Source: PR03 sp964353555
GTDB taxonomy: Bacteria > Myxococcota_A > UBA9160 > PR03
Length of the DNA: 31,700 nt
Reading direction: 5' to 3'
NCBI GenBank assembly: GCA_964353555.1
Contig: CAYGWM010000043.1
Coordinates: 1-31,700, forward strand
Shown: positions 24,645 to 31,700 of the stretch, piece after piece
How positions within the stretch are numbered: the stretch's first letter is position 1
Layout of the letters: the number at the start of each line of letters is the position of its first letter
Translations under genes and position numbers: made by a program
The notes under the pieces: generated by a model
What the model was told of the DNA's origin: nothing
Database searches by the model: none
What the model saw: the letters and a program-made list of their open reading frames with translations, nothing else

Positions 24645-27600
24645 CCGCCGCTCCGCTCCCCGACGCCGATGCACGGCGCCGCATCCGCGAGGCGCTGGGC
24701 GCGACGCTCTTCGTCGAAGCCGCCGCCGGTACCGGCAAGACGACGGAGCTGGTGGCGCGATTGGTGGCGCTGCTGCGCAGCGGGCGCACGACGCTCGAAC
24801 GCGTCGTCGCGGTCACCTTCACCGAGAAGGCTGCCGGCGAGATGAAGCTACGCGTCCGCGCAGAGATCGAGCGCGCGCGTGTGGACGCAGCGACCAGCGC
24901 CGAGCAGCGCGCGCGCTTCGAGCACGCGCTCTGCCAGCTCGAACTCGCGCGCATCGGCACGATCCACGGCTTCTGCAGTGACCTGCTGCACGAGCGCCCA
25001 GTCGAGGCCGGCATCGACCCGCTCTTCGAAGTGGCCGACGAGGATGCGCAGAACGCGCTGCTGGATCGCGTCTTCGACGGCTGGTTCGAGCGCACGCTCG
25101 ACTCGCCGCCCGAAGGCGTGCGGCGTTTGCTGCGCCGCCGCGCGCGCGGTCTGAACGCGAAGGGTCCGCGCGACCTGCTCCGCGACGCCGTGAAGGCGCT
25201 GCTCGACCACCGCGACTTCGCAAGCCCGTGGCGCCGTGAACCGTTCGATCGCGATGCCGAGATCGACCGCGTCGTCGCGCTCCTCGCCAAGGTCGGCGCA
25301 CTCGCGGCGCGGGCTGCGAACCCGGACGACTGGCTGCCGAAGAACCTCGCCGAGATCGAGCGCTTCGTCGCCGAGCTTCGCCATCGCGAGCAGGTGCGGG
25401 GTCGAGACTACGACGGCCTCGAAGCCGAGCTGCGCCAGCTCGCGAAGTCGCGGAACGTGCACTGGCACTGGAAGGGCAACGCGCGGCGTCCGTTCGCGAA
25501 GGAGTTGTCCTCCGACGAGGTGCGTGCGCAGCGTGACGCCGCGAAGCAGGCGCTCGATGCGCTGGTCGAGCGCGTGGACGCCGATCTGGCGCCGCTGCTG
25601 CAAGCGGAGCTGGCTCCGGTCGTGGACGCCTATCAGGCCGCGAAGCAGCGCGCCGGCATGCTCGACTTCCTCGATCTGCTGGTGCGTGCGCGCGATCTGC
25701 TGCGCAACGATGCGGCCGTGCGCGCCCAGTTCCAGGCGCGCTTCACGCACTACTTCGTCGACGAGTTCCAGGACACCGACCCGCTGCAAGCGGAGATCCT
25801 GCTACTGCTCGCCGCGGACGATCCTGCGGAGGACGAATGGCGCCGCGTCGCGCCGCGGCCTGGCAAGCTGTTTCTCGTCGGCGATCCGAAGCAGTCGATC
25901 TACCGCTTCCGCCGCGCGGAGGTCGCAGTCTACGAACAGGTGAAGCAGCAACTCGCCGCGCAGGGCGCCGACGTGGTGCAGCTGAACGCAAGCTTCCGCA
26001 GCGTGCCGCAGATCCAGGCGGCGGTGAACGCCGCGTTCGCGCCGCGCATGACGGGCGCCGCGGATGGGTCGCAAGCCGCGTACGTTCCGCTCGAAGCGGT
26101 GCGCGCCGACGTCACCGACCGACCGAGCGTGATCGCGCTGCCAGTGCCGCGACCGTACGGCCGCTTCGGTCGCGTCTACCAGTACGCGATCGAGCAGTCG
26201 CTACCCGATGCGGTGGGCGCCTTCGTCGAGTGGCTGGTGCGCGAGAGCGGCTGGACGATCTCGGAGCGCGAGCGGCCGGACGAGCGCGTGGCGATCGCGC
26301 CGCGTCACATCTGCCTGCTGTTCCGCCGCTTCAAACACTATCGCGACGATGTGACGCGGCCGTACGTGCGCGGTCTCGAGGTGCGACGCATCCCGCACGT
26401 GCTGGTCGGGGGCCGTTCGTTCCACGAACGCGAAGAAGTGCTCGCAATCCGCAACGCGCTCTGTGCAATCGAGTGGCCCGACGACGAAGTGCGCGTCTTC
26501 GCGACACTGCGAGGGCCGCTTTTCGCGTTGGCGGACGACGCGTTGTTGGCATTCCGGCAGCGCGTGGGCCCCATCCATCCGCTGCGGCGAATCGATCCGG
26601 AGCAACTCGGCGCCGTGGAGCGCGACGTCGCCGATGCGCTCACCGTGCTGGCGAAGCTGCACGCAGCGCGCAATCACCGGCCGCTCGCGGAGACGCTTGC
26701 GCAACTGCTCGCCGCGGTGCGCGCGCACGCCGGCATCGCGATCTGGCCGACCGGCGAGCAGGCGCTCGCGAACTGTCTGCGCTGCGTCGATCTCGCCCGG
26801 CGCTTCGAGCGGCACGGAGCGGCGTCGTTTCGCGCGTTCGCCCTATTGCTCGAAGCGCAGGCCGAGAGCGGCGAGGCGGCCGAAGCGCCGGCCGTAGAAG
26901 AGGGCACCGAAGGCGTGCGCATCATGAACGTGCACCGTGCGAAGGGCCTCGAGTTCCCGGTGGTGATCCTCTGCGACCCGACCTGCCGAGCGACGCGCGA
27001 GCCGCCGACGCGTCACGTCGATCCGGTGCGCGGGCTGTGGGCCGAAGCGATCGCCGGTTGCGCACCGCGCGAACTCATCGAAGCGCACGCGCTCGAAGCG
27101 CGCCGCGATCGCGAGGAAGCGGTGCGCCTCACCTACGTCGCCGCGACGCGGGCGCGCGATCTGCTGGTGGTGCCGGTGATCGGCGATCCGCGCGACGATG
27201 ACGCCGGAGAGGGATGGCTCGATGTGCTGCTGCCCGCCCTTCATCCGGAGTGGGACGCACGACGCAAGTCGGATGTCGCGCCGGGTTGCCCCGCGTTCGG
27301 CACAGACTCCGTCGTCGATCGACCCGAGGCCGCGCGCGTCGGTGCGGCGGCGTCGGTGTCGCCGGGTCTACACCGGCCGGCGGTTGGCGCTCATCGAGTC
27401 GCGTGGTGGGATCCACGACTGCTCGCGCAGGACCGCGAACCGACCGTCGGGCTTCGCCAGCAGAAGATCCTCGAGGCCGACGTGGAAGGCGTCGTCGCGG
27501 CGGAGGGCGTGCGCGAATGGGAGGCGTGGAGTGCCGCGCACGACGCGGCGATCGCACGCGGCACGCGGGAGTCGCTGCGGACGCGCACGGTGACGGCGCT

Positions 27601-28129
27601 CGCCGCGGAAGACGCGGTGCCAACCGAGGCGGAGCCGGGAGCGGTCGTCGAGATCCATGAAGCCGGCGGCGCGCGCGGCACGCGACCGGGCGGCCAGCGT
27701 TTCGGCGCACTGGTGCACGCGCTGCTCGCGGTCGTCGATCTCGACGGCAAGAGCGACGCGACGCTGCGTACCATCGCGCAGCAACAGGGACGCATCGTCG
27801 GTGCGAGCGACGAGGAGATTGCCGCGGCGGGCGACGCGGTGTTTGCGGCGCTCGAGCACCCGCTGCTGCGCCGCGCCGCTGCTGCGGCCGCGCGCGGCGA
27901 AGCTCGTCGCGAGACGCCGGTCTGGCTGCGGCTCGCGGATGGACGCCTCGCGGAAGGCGTCGTCGATCTCGCGTTCCGCGAGAACGGCGAATGGACGGTG
28001 GTGGACTTCAAGACGGATCGCGATCTCGAAGCGCACCGCGCGAGCTATCAAGTGCAGGTACGGCTCTACGCCGCGGCGGTCGCGGCAGCAACCGGTGAGG
28101 CCGCGCGCGGTGTGTTGCTGGCGCTGTGA
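24641..28129 (+). CDS. addA: AddA-like UvrD-family helicase/exonuclease
   Basis: The 1162-residue protein has UvrD/AddA SF1A motifs: Walker A AAAGTGKT (27-34), FTEKAAGEM, GTIHGFC, VDEFQDTD (about 372-379), VGDPKQSIYRFR (about 412), LNASFRS, VHRAKGLEFP (about 763) and LTYVAATRARD. The C-terminal PD-(D/E)XK nuclease has FGALVHALL, GVVDLAF, VVDFKTD (about 1120) and the QVQVRLY helix. The start is TTG at 24641, overlapping the addB stop as TTGA, which signals tight coupling. With AddB it should form the AddAB helicase-nuclease that resects broken ends up to a Chi-type site and loads RecA. Its length is typical of AddA. Confidence 0.92.
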   Translation: MTAAPLPDADARRRIREALGATLFVEAAAGTGKTTELVARLVALLRSGRTTLERVVAVTFTEKAAGEMKLRVRAEIERARVDAATSAEQRARFEHALCQLELARIGTIHGFCSDLLHERPVEAGIDPLFEVADEDAQNALLDRVFDGWFERTLDSPPEGVRRLLRRRARGLNAKGPRDLLRDAVKALLDHRDFASPWRREPFDRDAEIDRVVALLAKVGALAARAANPDDWLPKNLAEIERFVAELRHREQVRGRDYDGLEAELRQLAKSRNVHWHWKGNARRPFAKELSSDEVRAQRDAAKQALDALVERVDADLAPLLQAELAPVVDAYQAAKQRAGMLDFLDLLVRARDLLRNDAAVRAQFQARFTHYFVDEFQDTDPLQAEILLLLAADDPAEDEWRRVAPRPGKLFLVGDPKQSIYRFRRAEVAVYEQVKQQLAAQGADVVQLNASFRSVPQIQAAVNAAFAPRMTGAADGSQAAYVPLEAVRADVTDRPSVIALPVPRPYGRFGRVYQYAIEQSLPDAVGAFVEWLVRESGWTISERERPDERVAIAPRHICLLFRRFKHYRDDVTRPYVRGLEVRRIPHVLVGGRSFHEREEVLAIRNALCAIEWPDDEVRVFATLRGPLFALADDALLAFRQRVGPIHPLRRIDPEQLGAVERDVADALTVLAKLHAARNHRPLAETLAQLLAAVRAHAGIAIWPTGEQALANCLRCVDLARRFERHGAASFRAFALLLEAQAESGEAAEAPAVEEGTEGVRIMNVHRAKGLEFPVVILCDPTCRATREPPTRHVDPVRGLWAEAIAGCAPRELIEAHALEARRDREEAVRLTYVAATRARDLLVVPVIGDPRDDDAGEGWLDVLLPALHPEWDARRKSDVAPGCPAFGTDSVVDRPEAARVGAAASVSPGLHRPAVGAHRVAWWDPRLLAQDREPTVGLRQQKILEADVEGVVAAEGVREWEAWSAAHDAAIARGTRESLRTRTVTALAAEDAVPTEAEPGAVVEIHEAGGARGTRPGGQRFGALVHALLAVVDLDGKSDATLRTIAQQQGRIVGASDEEIAAAGDAVFAALEHPLLRRAAAAAARGEARRETPVWLRLADGRLAEGVVDLAFRENGEWTVVDFKTDRDLEAHRASYQVQVRLYAAAVAAATGEAARGVLLAL

Positions 28130-28139
28130 AGGAGGAAGC

Positions 28140-29083
28140 GTGGGCTATCGCGTGATCCAGTGGGCGACCGGCAATCTCGGCCGCGCCGCCATCGAAGGGA
28201 TCGTCTCGCATCCGGAACTCGAGCTGGTCGGCTGCTGGGTGCACTCCCCCGAGAAGGCTGGTCGCGACGTCGGCGAGATCGTCGGGATCGCGGAGATCGG
28301 CGTGCGCGCGACGAGCGACGTCGATGCGCTGCTCGCGATGGACGCCGACTGCGTGCTCTATAGCCCGCTGCTCGGGAAGCCCAAAGAGGTGATGCGCATG
28401 CTCGAGTCCGGCAAGAACGTCGTGACGCCGCTCGGCTGGTTCTTCCCAGATCGCAACAGCAAGACGACCGTCGAACTCGAAGCGGCGTGCCGGCGCGGCG
28501 GCGTGACGCTGCACGGCACCGGCATCCATCCGGGCGGCATCACCGAGCGCTTCCCGCTGATGATCTCGGCGCTGTCGCGCAACATCCGTCACGTGCGTGC
28601 GGAAGAGTTCTCCGACATCCGCAGCTACGCCGCGGTGAACNNNNNNNNNNNNNNNNNNNNNNNNNNNNNNNNNNNNNNNNNNNNNNNNNNNNNNNNNNNN
28701 NNNNNNNNNNNNNNNNNNNNNNNNNNNNNNNNNNNNNNNNCCGTCACGTGCGTGCGGAAGAGTTCTCCGACATCCGCAGCTACGCCGCGGTGAACTGGCT
28801 GATGGGCGAAGAGCATCTCGATCCGCCGTGGACCTTTGGTCCGGAGCGCGAGCGCTTCGAGATCGAGATCAGCGGCGACCCGCCCGCGAAGGTCACGTTT
28901 CATGGACTACACCCGACCGACATGCGCGCCGCCCAGAAGCGCAATCCCGGTATGGTCGCGACGGCGATCCACTGCGTGTCGGCAATCCCGTTCGTCTGCC
29001 GCGCCGCGCCGGGGATCCTCAGCTATCTCGATCTACCACTCGTGCACGGCCGCGCGGACGCGGCGCTCGCGAGGCCGCGATGA
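28140..29083 (+). CDS. NAD(P)-binding DapB-like (2,4-diaminopentanoate dehydrogenase-type) oxidoreductase, interrupted by assembly gap
   Basis: The GTG at 28140 follows AAGGAGG directly after addA. The Rossmann motif ATGNLGRAA is near the N-terminus, followed by VGCWVHSPEKAGRDVGEI, ESGKNVVTPLGWFFP, LHGTGIHPGGITERFP and, after the gap, WLMGEEHLDPPWTFGPERERFE and VSAIPFVCRAAPGI. This is the DapB-N-terminal family seen often in actinobacteria and deltaproteobacteria, annotated as amine dehydrogenase or dihydrodipicolinate reductase-like. The 100 N and one copy of a 55-bp repeat break the frame. Removing those 155 bases gives one frame of 262 residues. From memory, relatives run to about 340-360 residues, so roughly 90 central residues seem absent at the VNWLMG junction. 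Substrate unknown. Confidence 0.78.
28586..28795. other. Assembly gap (100 N) flanked by a 55-bp identical duplication
   Basis: Bases 28586-28640 and 28741-28795 are identical over 55 bp and flank exactly 100 N (28641-28740). An exact 55-bp contig overlap fits a de Bruijn assembler's k-mer size, so the two ends are probably the same DNA. Deleting 155 bases restores the reading frame of the dehydrogenase gene. Confidence 0.9.
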
Positions 29084-29253
29084 GCGGCCCGCTACCCGAA
29101 GGCGAGAATGCGCGCCGCGCGGTGCGCTGGATCTCCGATCAGCTGCGCGAGAAGCCGCAGCAGCCGATGGCGTCGCTGCTCGATCAGGCGATGCTGCGCT
29201 TCGACCTGACACCGGCACAGTGCGAGCGCCTGATCGAGTTCTACCGCGCCTGA
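29080..29253 (+). CDS. Small hypothetical protein, 57 residues
   Basis: The ATG at 29080 overlaps the stop of the dehydrogenase gene by four bases (ATGA), a sign of translational coupling. The protein is soluble and helical with no Cys or membrane segment: an N-terminal LPEGENARRAVRWISDQ, then MASLLDQAMLRFDLTPAQCERLIEF, which reads like two or three short helices. I do not recognise a named domain, though it looks like a conserved small protein I associate with deltaproteobacterial genomes. Function unknown. Confidence 0.7.
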   Translation: MSGPLPEGENARRAVRWISDQLREKPQQPMASLLDQAMLRFDLTPAQCERLIEFYRA

Positions 29254-29264
29254 ACGGTGCCGGG
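29251..29264 (+). repeat. Possible relic of element C end
   Basis: TGAACGGTGCCGGG occurs here and at 21225-21238, at the outer edge of element C. Only 14 bases match, five of them outside the inverted repeat, and GTGCCGGG is common in GC-rich DNA. The link is weak. Confidence 0.2.
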
Positions 29265-29276
29265 TACTCTGCTGGG

Positions 29277-30050
29277 ATGGAATACGCACACATCTCGCTC
29301 GCGCAGGAAGACGATTTCGCCGTCGTGACGATGCGTCGGCCGGAGCGTCGCAACGCGCTCTCGGAGCCGCATCTGCGAGAGCTGCTGCACGCCTTCGAGA
29401 CGATCGGCGCCGGCGCGGCACGCGGCGCCATCCTCGCCGCCGAGGGTCCCGTGTTCTCGGCGGGCCACGACTTCGCCGACATGCACGGGCGTCGGCTCGA
29501 CGAGATGCGACGGCTGCTGCTGCTGTGCGCCGAGTTGATGCAGACGATTCAGGCGATCCCGCAACCGGTGATCGCGCAGGTCGCCGGCCTCGCGACCGCA
29601 GCCGGCTGCCAGCTCGTTGCGACTTGCGATCTCGCGGTTGCTGGCGAGTCGTCGCGCTTCCAGGTGCCGGGTGGTCGCGGCGGTTGGTTCTGCACCACGC
29701 CCGGTGTCGCACTCGCGCGCGCGGTCGGGCGCAAGCACGCCTTCGAGATGCTCGCGACCGGCGACGCGATCGACGCGAGCTCGGCGCTCGCCTGGGGCCT
29801 CGTGAACCGCGTCGTTGCGGACGCGGATGTGGCGAGTGAAACGCGCGTGCTACTCGCTCGGGCGACGCGCGGCAGCACGTTCTCGAAGGCACTCGGCAAG
29901 CAGTCATTCTATCGGCAGATCGACCTCGATCTGCCGGCTGCCTACGCCTACGCCACCGAAGTGATGGCCGCCGCCTCGCAAACGGAGGACGCGCAAGAGA
30001 ACCTGCGCGCGTTCCTCGAGAAGCGACCGCCTCGCTTCACGGGCCGCTAG
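29277..30050 (+). CDS. ECHDC3-like enoyl-CoA hydratase-family protein
   Basis: The 257-residue crotonase-fold protein has VVTMRRPERRNALS, VFSAGHDFADM, ATAAGCQLVATCDLAVA and GGWFCTTPGVALARAVGRKHAFEMLATG, then FYRQIDLDLPAAYAYATEVM and FLEKRPPRFTGR. The FC-T-TPG motif and the C-terminus match the ECHDC3 subgroup. In it the first catalytic Glu of true hydratases is missing (Gly-rich here), while a Glu in FEMLATG remains at the second position. Hydration activity is therefore doubtful. The ATG at 29277 has a weak Shine-Dalgarno. It lies 23 bp after the 57-residue ORF and probably ends the addBA-containing transcription unit. Its stop is 10 bp from a convergent gene. Confidence 0.88.
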   Translation: MEYAHISLAQEDDFAVVTMRRPERRNALSEPHLRELLHAFETIGAGAARGAILAAEGPVFSAGHDFADMHGRRLDEMRRLLLLCAELMQTIQAIPQPVIAQVAGLATAAGCQLVATCDLAVAGESSRFQVPGGRGGWFCTTPGVALARAVGRKHAFEMLATGDAIDASSALAWGLVNRVVADADVASETRVLLARATRGSTFSKALGKQSFYRQIDLDLPAAYAYATEVMAAASQTEDAQENLRAFLEKRPPRFTGR

Positions 30051-30060
30051 CGACCGTCGT

Positions 30061-31700
30061 TCAGCGCGCCGGAGCCGCTGGTGCGACCTGCGTGATCCAG
30101 GGCGCGATGTCGACGACTTCGAGACGGTCGCCGCCGATCGCGACGACGTGATCGCCAGCGGCGTCGAGTGCGGCGCGTCCCTTCACGTCGACCGCGTCTA
30201 CGATGCGCCCGCGGACCGGATCCAGCACCTGGAGTCCTCGTTCTCCGATCAGGAAGACGGCGCCGCCCTGCACGGCGGCGTCCGCGACGCTGCCGATCAG
30301 ATCCGGCTTCGGCCGATCGAGCGCGCGCGCGCTGCGAGCGGCCGACACGTCGAAGCATGCGATGCCGCGCGCGCCCAGTACGACGGCGATGCCGCTGCCG
30401 ACGCGAATGCCGCGCGGCGCAAGGCCGCGTCCGAGTTCCGCAGCGCGGACGAACTCGGCAGCTCGCGGATCGCGCGCCGATCCTGCGTAGAGCCACTGAT
30501 CATCGAGCACGAGCAGCGTGTCCCCGTTGCGCGCGATGCCCCGCAGCGGTCGATCGAAGAGGCGCTCGACGGGTCCGCCATCGAGCGGCGTGCGAAGCAG
30601 TCCGCGCGTACCGGCTGCGATCAGATGTCCATCGACTTCCTCGACACCGATGACGGCCCCAGCCGCGCCACGGTCGAGCGCGAAGACGAGCCGGTACGCG
30701 CCGCCCTGGCGCGCGACGACCTCGAGCCCGTCCTCACCGAAGAGCACGACGCGATTGCCCACGCGCCGCACGCCGGAGAAGCTCGCAATTCCTGTCGGAC
30801 GCTGATAGGTCGCGACGACACGCGGCGCGGTCGGGTCGGAGAGATCGAGTTCGCGGAAGCTTCCGTTCGGCGAAAGCACGATCGCGCGACCGACGCCCGC
30901 CGCCACGCCGGCGAGCCCGCCGCCGGCGTTCCAGTCCGATCTTCGAGCCACCTGCGTCGGCCAGCTCACGATCGGTACGAAGAATCGCTCCCAATAGGGC
31001 GCTGCGGAGTGGGAGAACAGCGCGGATTCACCTGCGCGACGGTCAGCGTCCGGGATGCGCACGCTGAATGGCTCGGTCCAGATCGGCTCCGCGTCGCCGT
31101 TGCGCCGCAACGACACGGTGGTCTCCGCGACCACGCCCGACTTCGCGAGTCGGCCGTCCTGATCGTGCGCCGACGCTGCGCGCTCGTCGTGGCGGATCGT
31201 CAGCGTTGCAGTTGCGGGGCCGTCGACGAGCGAAATACCGGCGGCGGCATAGGCCTCACGCGCGCGCTCCGCGAACAGATTGCGGAGTCGATCCGCTTCC
31301 CCGACGCCGGTCGCGATTTCGATGCGCAGTCGGACAGAACTCCAGCGGGAAGAACGTCGTGCATCGACTCCGGCGAGCGTTCGCTGCGCTTCGATCGTGT
31401 AGTCACTGGTCGGATGCTGCTGCACGAAAGCCGCGAGCGCGCCGGGCCGTCCGGAGAAGCCGCCTGCGCGCAAGTACGTCGCGTTTCCGCTCGCGCGCGC
31501 AGCGGACTCGCCCTCCGGGAATGTCGCAAGGAAGCGGTCGTAGGCGGCAGGCGTCGCTTCGGCGCGGGCGGATTCGAAAGCGCGCGTCTCGAGTCGGCGG
31601 GTCAGATCGGCGGTCGCCTGGCTATCGGGGTGCTCGCTGCGGAACCGCGCGAGCGCTTCGGCCGTGGGGTCGCGTTCCAGCTGCAGCACCGCGAGGCGTT
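30061..31700 (-). CDS. TPR-like plus beta-propeller-like protein, 5' end beyond the window
   Basis: The gene runs leftward and its frame is open through the right edge, so the start lies outside; a GTG at 31689 is probably internal. About 546 residues are visible. The first 110 or so repeat a helix pattern (ALARFRSEHPDS, AYDRFLATFPEG, ALAAFVQQHPTS) typical of TPR/YfiO-like proteins. A middle section (about 120-230) is unassigned. The C-terminal 300 or so residues have regular beta repeats (FRELDLSDPTAPRVVATYQ, GLEVVARQGGAYRLVF, LLRTPLDGGPVERLF, GLQVLDPVRGRIVDAVDV) resembling an LVIVD or PQQ-like propeller. It may be an envelope or scaffold protein; no enzyme motif is visible. Confidence 0.7.
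   Translation of the reverse strand, partial: RLAVLQLERDPTAEALARFRSEHPDSQATADLTRRLETRAFESARAEATPAAYDRFLATFPEGESAARASGNATYLRAGGFSGRPGALAAFVQQHPTSDYTIEAQRTLAGVDARRSSRWSSVRLRIEIATGVGEADRLRNLFAERAREAYAAAGISLVDGPATATLTIRHDERAASAHDQDGRLAKSGVVAETTVSLRRNGDAEPIWTEPFSVRIPDADRRAGESALFSHSAAPYWERFFVPIVSWPTQVARRSDWNAGGGLAGVAAGVGRAIVLSPNGSFRELDLSDPTAPRVVATYQRPTGIASFSGVRRVGNRVVLFGEDGLEVVARQGGAYRLVFALDRGAAGAVIGVEEVDGHLIAAGTRGLLRTPLDGGPVERLFDRPLRGIARNGDTLLVLDDQWLYAGSARDPRAAEFVRAAELGRGLAPRGIRVGSGIAVVLGARGIACFDVSAARSARALDRPKPDLIGSVADAAVQGGAVFLIGERGLQVLDPVRGRIVDAVDVKGRAALDAAGDHVVAIGGDRLEVVDIAPWITQVAPAAPAR

Noticed and set aside
28586..28795. Biological tandem duplication of 55 bp
   Set aside because: The copies lie exactly at the two edges of a 100-N gap and have no mismatches, which fits unmerged contig ends much better.
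1..31700. CRISPR array, tRNA, rRNA or prophage
   Set aside because: No regularly spaced repeats, no cloverleaf-like sequence and no phage genes were seen. The inverted repeats found are single elements.

Overview
The window is GC-rich (roughly two-thirds or more G+C by eye), densely coded DNA from a Gram-negative bacterium. Support for Gram-negative comes from a LAB_N membrane protein, a Braun-type (Lpp-like) lipoprotein beside a YbiS-type L,D-transpeptidase, and a lipobox protein. The family mix (S8/FG-GAP secreted protein, DUF3604, PaaX, ECHDC3-like hydratase, AddAB) suggests a deltaproteobacterial-type lineage such as Myxococcota or Binatota, but that is inference. A 100-N gap flanked by a 55-bp duplicated end marks it as a draft, probably metagenomic, scaffold. 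No gene-free stretch exceeds 300 bases. I saw no tRNA, rRNA, CRISPR array or transposase gene.

Layout. 1-4.1 kb: a large secreted subtilisin-like protein with an EF-hand-like insert and an FG-GAP propeller. 4.1-8.6 kb: a small LAB_N protein, an SLC13-type permease with TrkA_C domains, and a CPA2 cation/proton antiporter fused to two USP domains. 8.6-11.3 kb: a leftward unit of PaaX-type regulator, membrane desaturase and SDR, with a well-formed and apparently leaderless promoter. 11.5-12.3 kb: an enoyl-CoA hydratase-family gene. 12.5-16.4 kb, leftward: a DUF3604 metal-hydrolase-like protein, a DUF427 protein and a cyclopropane-synthase-type methyltransferase. 16.5-18.9 kb: a SlyD-like FKBP, the Lpp-like lipoprotein, a YbiS-type L,D-transpeptidase and a second, divergent YkuD protein, which together look like a peptidoglycan-tethering module. 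19-30 kb, rightward: a DEAD-box helicase, a spermidine-synthase-like protein, AddB and AddA, an NAD(P)-binding DapB-like dehydrogenase interrupted by the gap, a 57-residue protein, and an ECHDC3-like protein. 30-31.7 kb: a leftward gene running off the right edge, with a TPR-like region and a beta-propeller-like C-terminus.

The most striking non-gene structure is a set of four palindromic elements of 103-148 bp, in three sequence families, within 10 kb (11.40, 12.32, 18.89 and 21.23 kb). Each has near-perfect terminal inverted repeats of 20-37 bp, and each lies against or inside a gene end. They look like non-autonomous mobile palindromes (REP/MITE-like). One provides the open sequence upstream of addB; another ends beside the Shine-Dalgarno site of the hydratase gene.

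Functional themes are envelope and lipid biology (desaturase, methyltransferase, LAB_N, Lpp/Ldt), acyl-CoA chemistry (two hydratase-fold genes, SDR, PaaX) and DNA break repair (AddAB).
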